Source of the DNA: Bacteroidota bacterium
GTDB lineage: Bacteria; Bacteroidota; Ignavibacteria; Ignavibacteriales; Melioribacteraceae
Direction: 5' to 3'
DNA length: 64,000 bases
Assembly (NCBI GenBank): GCA_021820065.1
Contig: JAKAEE010000005.1
Coordinates: 20,781-84,780, forward strand
The position numbers and the translations under genes are program-made. Positions 9,762 through 17,249 of this stretch are shown here, piece by piece. The stretch's first letter is position 1; the number at the start of each line of letters is the position of its first letter. Below the pieces are notes generated by a model. It was not told where the DNA came from, made no database searches, and saw nothing but the letters and a program-made list of their open reading frames with translations.

Positions 9762-10034
9762 TTACCATTTAAATATTTTTAGTATGAGGTATAACACAAC
9801 CCACAAGATGAAAAAAATTGTTAATGCGACAGCCGGAACAAAAAATACTAAGTAAGCAAATGAAAGAATGAAGGGCGGCATATTTTTGAGCTGTGCCGGC
9901 AAATCGGCAAAGAGGTCAGCATATTTATCCGGATGATTAACCGCAAGGAATATTGAACACAACACCCAAATTATGTACAATAACAAAAAAACATTTCGAA
10001 TATTAAGATGAAACTTGAACTTTGAGCTCATCAT
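9762..10034 (-). CDS. small two-helix membrane protein leading the kdp operon
   Basis: A 90-residue protein that I do not recognise. It has two strong membrane segments (about 14-32, NVFLLLYIIWVLCSIFLAV, and 55-88) joined by a short polar linker (HPDKYADLFADLPAQLKN). The first codon is ATG ATG; either may be used. It ends 6 bases before kdpF and has the same orientation, so it is probably the first gene of the kdp transcript. A role in assembly or control of the Kdp complex would be a guess from position only. Confidence 0.65.
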   Translation of the reverse strand: MMSSKFKFHLNIRNVFLLLYIIWVLCSIFLAVNHPDKYADLFADLPAQLKNMPPFILSFAYLVFFVPAVALTIFFILWVVLYLILKIFKW

Positions 10035-10099
10035 CGTTCCGTTATCTTCAACGAATTATTTTCTTGGTGATTCATCTTTATTAGCCCACTTCTCAGTGG

Positions 10100-10107
10100 C
10101 AAAACTA
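10100..10107 (-). promoter_or_regulatory. possible -7 element of the kdp promoter
   Basis: On the minus strand the sequence TAGTTTTG fits the TAnnTTTG element of Bacteroidota promoters. It lies about 65 bases before the first gene of the kdp operon and about 40 bases downstream of the putative KdpE direct repeat, a reasonable activator spacing. No clear -33 element is seen, so this is a weak call. Confidence 0.3.
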
Positions 10108-10146
10108 AATTTTGTTTTATAAACCGGCTGTAAAAAGATATACCTA

Positions 10147-10169
10147 TTCCATAAAGATTTCATAAAGAC
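10147..10169 (-). promoter_or_regulatory. putative KdpE operator (direct repeat, 11-bp period)
   Basis: CATAAAGA occurs at 10150-10157 and again at 10161-10168, so the minus strand reads TCTTTATG AAA TCTTTATG with an exact 11-bp period. OmpR-family regulators such as KdpE bind tandem half-sites one helical turn apart, and T/A-rich TTTAT-type half-sites are known for KdpE. The repeat lies in the 315-base gap (10035-10349) between the kdp operon and the divergent SPFH gene; apart from this and the possible -7 element I see nothing else definite in the gap. Confidence 0.5.
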
Positions 10170-10349
10170 GAAATAGACTTATAGGTTAGGAATGTCCGGG
10201 ATTAGCTGTTTCGGCAAGAATGAAATTGAAGTAAACAATTTTAAATATTAAATTGCACCACAATTTGAATGCGCTCTTCTCACCGTCATTCGCATCAAAT
10301 CCATCGACAATCATTCAGAAAATGAAACATATACTTTAGGAGTATAAAT

Positions 10350-11312
10350 ATGTGGTTGGTTATAGGTATAATAATAGTCGCGGCTGTTACAGTGTTCTAT
10401 GAATACCGTTTGAGAAAGCCGGATCAGTTGGTTCTTTCGGAATCCAACGGAAAGATCGTTGAACGAAAGGGTCGATTTTATCCGCGACATTTCAGTCTTG
10501 CGCTTCCAAATACAACGCAATCTTCTCAACTGAACATCGAATCTTCTGCGAAAGGTAATCTTGATATAAAAATAAAACTTTCGGTAACGGTTGCTGCTTC
10601 GATGCAAAATATTTCGTCGCTGATTAAAGTCGGCGGCTGGAATACGAATGCCGTCACAAAATCGGCGAAAGAATTCGAAACGGTAATTCATAGTCTCATA
10701 AAAGAGTTCACAGAAAAATATGAGATTGAAGAATTGTCATCTGAGAAGATCTATAATTATCTGCATGAAAAAGTTAACGTAAGCAAGGCAATGTTTGGTC
10801 TGGAAATCATTTCGCTTAATGTTCAATCGTTCGAAGCGCTCGATTCAAAAATTTCCGATGCGTTACGTCAGCAGGAATCCGCAAGAATTTTGGAACAGAC
10901 CGAAGCGCTTAATCAGAAAGCAAGAATTACGGCATCAAGGGCAAAGTTGAAAGCCGATGAACAAATCGCGCTGATGGAAAACGAACTTGATCTGAAGAAA
11001 CTTCAGCTGAAGAAAAGTGAACTTGAGCAGGAATCTGCATTGGCGCAAAGACGTGTTGAAGACGAATTGAATCGAAAGAAAATGCAGCTAGAGTTTGATA
11101 AAAAAGAATTGGAACTACTGAAAAACAATCCGGAATTATTAATGCTCACGCCGCAAGCCGCACGATTGGCGGAAGCAAGCCAGTCTCTTAAAAATGCGAG
11201 AACAATCGTTTCATTGTCTCCCAACGATCTGCAGCAAGGATCGGATTTAGTTGAGATGTTCAAAAACTTTTTGAAGAATACGGTCAAAGGTCAATCCAAG
11301 AAGAACGATTAA
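10350..11312 (+). CDS. membrane-anchored SPFH/band-7-like protein
   Basis: A 320-residue protein with an N-terminal membrane helix (WLVIGIIIVAAVTVFY), a globular region (about 25-160) resembling the SPFH/band-7 domain of flotillins and HflK/C, and a long charged helical region (about 170-265, rich in E, K, Q and L) of the coiled-coil type that follows SPFH domains. Such proteins form membrane scaffolds or rings. AGGAG precedes the ATG at good distance. The giant fusion gene starts 35 bases after its stop, so the two may form an operon. Family assignment is by pattern and moderately sure; the partner is unknown. Confidence 0.6.
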   Translation: MWLVIGIIIVAAVTVFYEYRLRKPDQLVLSESNGKIVERKGRFYPRHFSLALPNTTQSSQLNIESSAKGNLDIKIKLSVTVAASMQNISSLIKVGGWNTNAVTKSAKEFETVIHSLIKEFTEKYEIEELSSEKIYNYLHEKVNVSKAMFGLEIISLNVQSFEALDSKISDALRQQESARILEQTEALNQKARITASRAKLKADEQIALMENELDLKKLQLKKSELEQESALAQRRVEDELNRKKMQLEFDKKELELLKNNPELLMLTPQAARLAEASQSLKNARTIVSLSPNDLQQGSDLVEMFKNFLKNTVKGQSKKND

Positions 11313-11347
11313 CCGCAAGTTGTATTCTCTAAAAGTTTAGAAAGATT

Positions 11348-14300
11348 ATGAAAAGTGATCCGCTAAAATATTTTAGACTCAATCCTATAAAAGCTGCGCG
11401 TGTTTCCGAAGTAAGCGAAGCAACGGCTTCTTCGGATATTCCTTCCGAGGAACGAGTTAACTTTCATATCGGTAATCCGGTACAGGATAAAGAACTGTTC
11501 TCGGCTTATCTTCGCATTGCTCTCGGTATCGATATAAGAAAAGAAAATCTAACCGAAGATAATCTTAACGATTTCGTTGAAGAACTTGGCTGGTCGAACG
11601 AAGACAAAAAGAAAATTGAACTGATTCTTTCGCTGATAAAAAAGAGCGCGCCTTACATGCCGCGCGGCGGATTCAACAAAAAAGATCCGAACTATCTCGC
11701 AAAATATTTCAGTGAATGGCTCACAAAGCAGCAGCAGGAACCGTTGTCGTATGATCTTGGTAATGTTACCGGAAATCGCGAAGTAATACTTGCTTCCGGA
11801 GGAGTAATTGAAGCGCTTCGGATTTTATTTCATGCGCTATCAAGTTTCTTAACTTACCGTCCAGCTACTATTTTCTTGTATGATTTTTCTTTGCCGGAAC
11901 ATCTTCAAGCTTTTGAATCGCTGGAATTTAAAACTCTTCCTTCCGAAGAGAAAAGTTTTCTTCATGAACTGGAATATGGATTAAAACAAAGTCCATCTTT
12001 GCCAACGTTTTTAGTCCTAGGAGGAGTTACCAAAGAGGAGACGAGAAGAAATCTTCGGCAGTTGAGTTTGGAATATCCTCTTTTTTTTATTGAAGTGAAC
12101 GACGCGCCGAATCATCTTTCTCTTGCGCGCGAAGCAAAAATGATGAATCGTGTGTTGAGAATTCTAACACCTGGAATATTTTCACCGGAGCTGAAAAATC
12201 TTTCGACGGTTTTTGTTGCAGGCAGTTCCGATATGCTGAAAGTCGTTGAGACAATTCAATTTCAGTTGAAAGGAACTCCGTCTGCATCCGAAGTTGAATT
12301 GCTTTCTTTTCTTTTGAAGGAAAATGTTTTTGGAAAAGAAAGCAGAGAACCGGAAAATGAAATAGTTGTTGAACCGGCGTATGAGCATTTCCAGCTTCCT
12401 ATACTCGACGACAATCCGCTCAAGATTTATGCGAAGCAGTTTGAAGATAAGCTCAGTTCAATCATCGAACAAAAATCAAAAGCCGTTGAAGATATAATTA
12501 CCAATCTGACTCCCGGCGAAAACTATTTTTCGTTCAAGACCGAACAGTTGTCTGCGTACTTTCCAAATGACAAATTTTCCGGCAAGGATACGAGAGAATG
12601 TTTCGATGAATTTGTCGGAAATATTCACTCGGACACTTCAAATTCTGAGGTTGTCAAAAGTTTTCTTTCGGCTTTCCTTGGTCATCATCCCGAATACGAT
12701 GCCAAGAATGCACTTGTTGTAAGCGGTTCTTCTCGTACTGCGCTGGGACTGCTCGGATTTCATTGCGGAATAAGAGAAGTAGTCATTCCGGATTTAAGCT
12801 GGACGTACGAACATTGTTTCCCGTCGGTTTCTGTGATTCCGTTAACGGATGATTACGAACTCGATGTTGACGGGATTATTCGCGAAGTCAAAAATAAATT
12901 AGCGATCGATCCGAACTGGAAAAGTTATGGCGCTGTTGCGCTGAATAATCCTCACAATGCAACCGGGCAGGAATTCAATTCCGATGATGTGAAACGTTTG
13001 GTTAAGTGGCTGCTCGAAAGAAATATTTTTGTGATCGATGACCTCTCATATCAAAACGTTGCACCTATTGACGGACTGAAGGAAATCAAGACGATCCGGC
13101 AGTTAACCGATGAACTTCATGGCAACGGTTACATTAGCGATGACCACGCCAAACATTTGGTTACGGTTCACTCGCTTTCCAAAACGGATTCATTTGCGGG
13201 CGCACGATTGTCTGTTATCGAAATTCGCCACGATGAACTTTACCAAAGATTCAAAAAAATCAACGACACAATAAAACCAAACATTGCGGCAATCTTTACT
13301 GCGTATCTTTTCTACCGCAGCAAAACAGAAACTGCGAATGCATATTGGCGGCTGAGGAACAAAATTTTTAAAGAGCGGATGGATTCGCTCGAACAAGCCG
13401 TTGATATTCTTCCGAAGGTTAGAAACAGATTCGATATAAAAATCAAAGCGCCGAAAGGCAGTATGTACCCGCAGATGATAATCGATAAACTTCCATCCGG
13501 GTTGTCGCTCGATTGGCTTTCGTCGGGATTGGCGCGGCAGGGAATCGGACTCGTTCCGCTTTCCACATTCGCGCGCACGGAAAAAGGTTTTGAGATCGGC
13601 CGCAAAACTTTTCGATTAACTTTGGGCGGAACAGACAACGCTGAAACTCTTCTCAAGAAAACCAGAAGAGTATTGATTGATCTGAATCGAATGATTGCGG
13701 AAGAAGCGGCGCATTACAACCGTAAAAAATTTGAAGAGAAATCGCTTTCGATAAAGAAATCATCTCCACCGAAAGATTACGTTTCTGTTTGGGCATCCAT
13801 CGAAAAACAAATTCTTGACGAGTGCCGTAATGTTTCTTTGAATCAATTGATCCTCAATAACGAAGAATGGCGGGATAAAGAATATCGAAAAAGATTTTCG
13901 GAAGAATTTTTGCCGGAAAGACTTTCTCTGTTTAGACAGAGATTCAATGATCGGGTGATGATTGCTAATGAACTGATTGAAACTGTCCGCGCAGACAAAG
14001 GGAAATCTTTCATTGCAAGACTTGAGGAAGAATTCTACAAAGATAATCTTGAACGACGTGAAAAAGTTTTTCGCGAAAGATTGTACGACCGCACTGTTCA
14101 CCCAACACAAATGTACTCGCTGAGATCGGAATTAAATTTTGAAGAGCTGATCGAACGTGTAGTTAAGGACAAAAATATTCCTGCTACGCTGGTTCAAAAG
14201 ACTGCGCAGGAATTAATAAGAGAATACTTCGGATTGAACGTTGCAATTTCTTCCAGCGAGGAACCATCTGAACTAATTCTCGATCTCAAATCAATGATCA

Positions 14301-16960
14301 CGGCGGAAAACTACTTGCAGCTTTATTCCGATGTACCACATCAAACATTTTTATCTTTCTGGGGCGATTGGGACGGCAGCAACAGACCATCGGGACAAGG
14401 ACACAGTTTAGTTGCGGCGGTTCTAATTCGAAACGTTGCGCAACAATCAAGACTACTGCAAGCACTTTTGAGAGCGGATAAAACCGTTAAGATCGAAACA
14501 AGTCTTCTGAATGAAATAGAAAAATTGCCCGAGACGAATAAACGTTTTTCAAAATTGCTGAATGAAATCACTCAGCTCACTCACCAGCTTGAGAAAAGAT
14601 ACCGAGGCGTTCTTCCTTTTAATCTAAAGCCGGGCAAGATCAGACAGCTTGGAATGAAGATGCGCATCGCTCAAGATCCGTTGACTTCACTGTGGCATCA
14701 CAACGATAGACTTGAAAGAAAAATGCTTGAACTCAGAACGCAGAGAAGAAATGCGCTCGAATATTATTTCTCGCTCAACAAGCAAATCAGAAAGACTTTA
14801 CACGCATTGATAAACTTTATTCCCAAGAATCTTGACAATGCGGAATTGCTGCGCGAGGCTTCGTCATATAAAGATTTGTTGAAACGTTTTGTTATCACGC
14901 CGCGCATCCATCAGAAAATGATTACCGCGCAAGATCAGTTTGCAATCGATACGACGGTTCACAACATAAACGAGATAAATGAAATTGCAGCCAAGTACGG
15001 AAATCCGGGAATGGTTTTGGCTCTGCAGGTTAGTATGTCAACTACACCGGAGGCGCTGATATCGCTGGATAGAAAAATGCGCGCGCGCCGCGAGCAATCG
15101 TTGCGCGACAATCACAATCTCGAAATTCCGTCGGTCCGGCTCGTTCCGCTGTTTGAAGACATTGATGCATCTAAGAATTTGAAAAACTATTTGAATAAAA
15201 TTTGGGAATACTCACTTCAAAGCAGAAGACTGAATCAAACTACCGGTGAAAGATTTAACGAAATAATCAGCGAAGTATTTATCGCCGGTTCTGATTTGAG
15301 TCAGCAAGTCGGACAAGCCGCCGGCATGAATTTGTTCAAAGAAGCGAAGTATGAATTGATTTCTTGGCTTTCGGAAAAAGAATTGGTTGGCAAAGTAAGA
15401 ATGAAAATGGGAAGCGGAGAACCGATGCAGCGGCAAGGCGGCTATTACGAACCGAATTCAGGTCGATCCGCATTCTTAAAATCCAACGACAATGGAAAAA
15501 GATTTTCGGAACACCTCAGCAAATCGACAAAGCAAAGCACTGTGTATGCCCGGACTCCGCTGCTCGGAGTTTTTTCTGAAGGTGATTTGCGAACATTTCA
15601 GAGCAACATTTCGGAAAAGTTGAGATACCTTCCCGTTAGTGAACTTTCACAATTGCTCTTTCACGTGAAGGAATCGCAGAAGTTTTATGAAACCGAAATT
15701 GTCCGCGCGGGCGAACCGTTGGTAGAAACGCGTCTGCAATTCAAAACACGCGGACTGAAAGAATTGGAACGTCTCACAATCGGTTTCAAAGATAAAATGT
15801 TCGATGAATTTCTGAATCACTTCACCGAAAACTTTAGACAAATTCTTTACGGAAGGGAAGAAGACGTTGTCGGCATTCATATCATTTCATATTTCATTGC
15901 AAGAACAACGCCGTCGTTAAGAGATAGACCTACCGTGCGACCCGGAAAAGGTGATTCCGGAAACGACAGTCAGAAAATCCTCAGAAAAATTTCCGAGATG
16001 ATTCCGTTTTCCCGTTACGGAAGTTTGCTTCGAGCTATCGCGCATAATCAATCGCAAACCGCTGTACTGGGAATAAATCAACTAACCACTGGGCTTTTCC
16101 GCGCACTGGATAGTTTTGCTCAAAAGGAGTTTACGCACGGCGAAGCATCGGCATTCATCGAAGATAGAATTCTTCCGCACCTACCGGTCTATGAAATTTT
16201 GCACACGCTAAGAATTTATCAAGACGAGAAGTTGCAGTACCTTGGCAAATTGGAAAATGCCTTCCCGGCAGGCAACTCGGCATTCTTAGCTTTGCGGGAA
16301 GATATGGACTCGCTAAACAAATATTTAATTTTATTTCAGCGCGAGTTGCTGCGGCGACATGGATTGAATGTTAATGATTTCTTCGAAGCCGATAAATTTA
16401 TTCCCGATCTTCTGCCGACGTTGCGACCTGACATAGCAGTTTTGCTTCAGCAAAATTTATTCAACACCGAACCGGAAATATTTTTATCGGACATTCACGG
16501 AAATGTTGATCCGAACTGGGTTGAATCGGTAAGAAAATTGCTCAGAGTTCCGGAAGAAGTAAAACTATGGCGGAAGAAAATTTGGGATCTTCTTGAACAG
16601 CCGGTATTCCAGCGCGTTGCAAGTTTTGTCGAGCTTGCGATCGCACTGCATTCATTGGCATCGAAAAACGGCTCGGCGGAACTTTCACTCGGTTCAAGAA
16701 AAATAAAACTGCCGACGAATCTTTCGCACGTTATCAAAGCGTCTAACGATGATAACATGCATCAGTTTCTCGCCGCAGCATTCGAATATTTGTCAATCGT
16801 TTCCGAAGGAATGGTTGAGGTGCCTATCAATATTATTCGTGCAGTGAAGGAAGTTGAGCGGATTATAAAAATTGAAGAGCAGGCGCTCTCGCCGAAACAG
16901 CAGGACCTTTTGAGATTTTATCTGCTTCAGATTGCGCGTCTTACTGGAGAAAATGGATAA
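11348..16960 (+). CDS. giant fusion: tandem aminotransferase-fold domains plus PEP-carboxylase-like domain
   Basis: A 1870-residue protein. Residues about 1-370 look like a degenerate fold-type I aminotransferase (FHIGNPV, LASGGVIEALRILF, no evident PLP lysine). Residues about 400-800 are a complete-looking class I/II aminotransferase: NNPHNATG (533-540), DDLSY (564-568), PLP lysine Lys612 in HSLSKTDSF, then GARLSV. Residues about 830-1870 resemble PEP carboxylase in order and spacing: VHPTQ (His918, compare TAHPTE), FWGDWDG (1004-1010, compare GGDRDGNP), VPLFEDID (Glu1270), AGSDLSQQVG (Asp1316, compare YSDSAKDAG), MGSGEPMQRQGG (Arg1362), and late DRP...LRAI. The lysine of SDSAK reads Gln1319 and the arginine of GDRDG reads Trp1008, so catalysis is uncertain. 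Oxaloacetate made by the last domain would be the substrate of an aspartate-type aminotransferase; this coupling is my inference. Confidence 0.75.
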   Translation: MKSDPLKYFRLNPIKAARVSEVSEATASSDIPSEERVNFHIGNPVQDKELFSAYLRIALGIDIRKENLTEDNLNDFVEELGWSNEDKKKIELILSLIKKSAPYMPRGGFNKKDPNYLAKYFSEWLTKQQQEPLSYDLGNVTGNREVILASGGVIEALRILFHALSSFLTYRPATIFLYDFSLPEHLQAFESLEFKTLPSEEKSFLHELEYGLKQSPSLPTFLVLGGVTKEETRRNLRQLSLEYPLFFIEVNDAPNHLSLAREAKMMNRVLRILTPGIFSPELKNLSTVFVAGSSDMLKVVETIQFQLKGTPSASEVELLSFLLKENVFGKESREPENEIVVEPAYEHFQLPILDDNPLKIYAKQFEDKLSSIIEQKSKAVEDIITNLTPGENYFSFKTEQLSAYFPNDKFSGKDTRECFDEFVGNIHSDTSNSEVVKSFLSAFLGHHPEYDAKNALVVSGSSRTALGLLGFHCGIREVVIPDLSWTYEHCFPSVSVIPLTDDYELDVDGIIREVKNKLAIDPNWKSYGAVALNNPHNATGQEFNSDDVKRLVKWLLERNIFVIDDLSYQNVAPIDGLKEIKTIRQLTDELHGNGYISDDHAKHLVTVHSLSKTDSFAGARLSVIEIRHDELYQRFKKINDTIKPNIAAIFTAYLFYRSKTETANAYWRLRNKIFKERMDSLEQAVDILPKVRNRFDIKIKAPKGSMYPQMIIDKLPSGLSLDWLSSGLARQGIGLVPLSTFARTEKGFEIGRKTFRLTLGGTDNAETLLKKTRRVLIDLNRMIAEEAAHYNRKKFEEKSLSIKKSSPPKDYVSVWASIEKQILDECRNVSLNQLILNNEEWRDKEYRKRFSEEFLPERLSLFRQRFNDRVMIANELIETVRADKGKSFIARLEEEFYKDNLERREKVFRERLYDRTVHPTQMYSLRSELNFEELIERVVKDKNIPATLVQKTAQELIREYFGLNVAISSSEEPSELILDLKSMITAENYLQLYSDVPHQTFLSFWGDWDGSNRPSGQGHSLVAAVLIRNVAQQSRLLQALLRADKTVKIETSLLNEIEKLPETNKRFSKLLNEITQLTHQLEKRYRGVLPFNLKPGKIRQLGMKMRIAQDPLTSLWHHNDRLERKMLELRTQRRNALEYYFSLNKQIRKTLHALINFIPKNLDNAELLREASSYKDLLKRFVITPRIHQKMITAQDQFAIDTTVHNINEINEIAAKYGNPGMVLALQVSMSTTPEALISLDRKMRARREQSLRDNHNLEIPSVRLVPLFEDIDASKNLKNYLNKIWEYSLQSRRLNQTTGERFNEIISEVFIAGSDLSQQVGQAAGMNLFKEAKYELISWLSEKELVGKVRMKMGSGEPMQRQGGYYEPNSGRSAFLKSNDNGKRFSEHLSKSTKQSTVYARTPLLGVFSEGDLRTFQSNISEKLRYLPVSELSQLLFHVKESQKFYETEIVRAGEPLVETRLQFKTRGLKELERLTIGFKDKMFDEFLNHFTENFRQILYGREEDVVGIHIISYFIARTTPSLRDRPTVRPGKGDSGNDSQKILRKISEMIPFSRYGSLLRAIAHNQSQTAVLGINQLTTGLFRALDSFAQKEFTHGEASAFIEDRILPHLPVYEILHTLRIYQDEKLQYLGKLENAFPAGNSAFLALREDMDSLNKYLILFQRELLRRHGLNVNDFFEADKFIPDLLPTLRPDIAVLLQQNLFNTEPEIFLSDIHGNVDPNWVESVRKLLRVPEEVKLWRKKIWDLLEQPVFQRVASFVELAIALHSLASKNGSAELSLGSRKIKLPTNLSHVIKASNDDNMHQFLAAAFEYLSIVSEGMVEVPINIIRAVKEVERIIKIEEQALSPKQQDLLRFYLLQIARLTGENG

Positions 16961-17006
16961 GCCCGTTCCGTTATTGAAAAAAATTTTCACCTGATCAATA
17001 TTCCTA

Positions 17007-17037
17007 TTGACATCGCACGTTTCGAAACATATCTTTG
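17007..17037 (+). promoter_or_regulatory. trp operon promoter
   Basis: TTGACA (17007-17012), a 17-base spacer, then TATCTTTG (17030-17037). This is a perfect sigma-70 -35 box at ideal distance, and the -10 region also fits the Bacteroidota TAnnTTTG element. A transcript would begin near 17042-17044, almost on the first leader-peptide ATG, so the leader could be leaderless or could use a later ATG (17050 or 17092). Confidence 0.75.
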
Positions 17038-17043
17038 CATCCA

Positions 17044-17139
17044 ATGAAAATGAACGTCGAAACATATTACAACAATTCAAACGCAAGCCGGATGCTTTGG
17101 TGGTGGCGAATGGATAAATACGAGGTTCCGGTGAATTAG
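17044..17139 (+). CDS. trpL: trp leader peptide with three consecutive Trp codons
   Basis: A 31-codon ORF absent from the track. It reads MKMNVETYY... then SRMLWWWRMDKY and ends VPVN with TAG at 17137-17139. Three adjacent TGG codons (17098-17106) are the classic tryptophan sensor. The stop codon directly abuts the strand that forms the antiterminator (17128-17136), so a ribosome finishing the peptide would cover that strand while one stalled at the Trp codons would leave it free. The start is uncertain: ATG 17044, 17050 or 17092 all keep the Trp codons. It lies between a strong promoter and trpE. Confidence 0.85.
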   Translation: MKMNVETYYNNSNASRMLWWWRMDKYEVPVN

Positions 17140-17187
17140 AGTAATATGTTATTATATAAATTAACAAACCCTTCTTGGATTCACCGG
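17128..17187 (+). promoter_or_regulatory. trp antiterminator hairpin
   Basis: CCGGTGAAT (17128-17136) is a perfect 9-base complement of ATTCACCGG (17179-17187); the two flanking T residues can extend pairing to AA after one bulged G. The right strand lies in the loop and base of the terminator hairpin, so the two structures should compete. With the WWW leader this completes the attenuation switch for trpE onward. Confidence 0.75.
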
Positions 17188-17199
17188 GAAGGGTTTTTT
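17167..17199 (+). terminator. trp attenuator (intrinsic terminator)
   Basis: AACCCTTC (17167-17174) pairs perfectly with GAAGGGTT (17188-17195), with a 13-base loop and a run of T through 17199. It lies 50 bases before trpE and after the leader peptide, so it stops transcription when tryptophan is plentiful unless the antiterminator forms. The stem may extend by one A-T pair. Confidence 0.88.
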
Positions 17200-17249
17200 G
17201 TTTTTAAATAACCGAATGCAACTAAATGTGAAGATGAACGAGAGATGAA

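Noticed and set aside
13312-14110. Minus-strand ORFs opposite the giant fusion gene
   Set aside because: No recognisable motifs, and the plus-strand frame is continuous over 5.6 kb with family motifs throughout.
16961-17006. Terminator for the giant fusion gene
   Set aside because: The bases after the stop show no hairpin with T-run; the first real terminator downstream is the trp attenuator.
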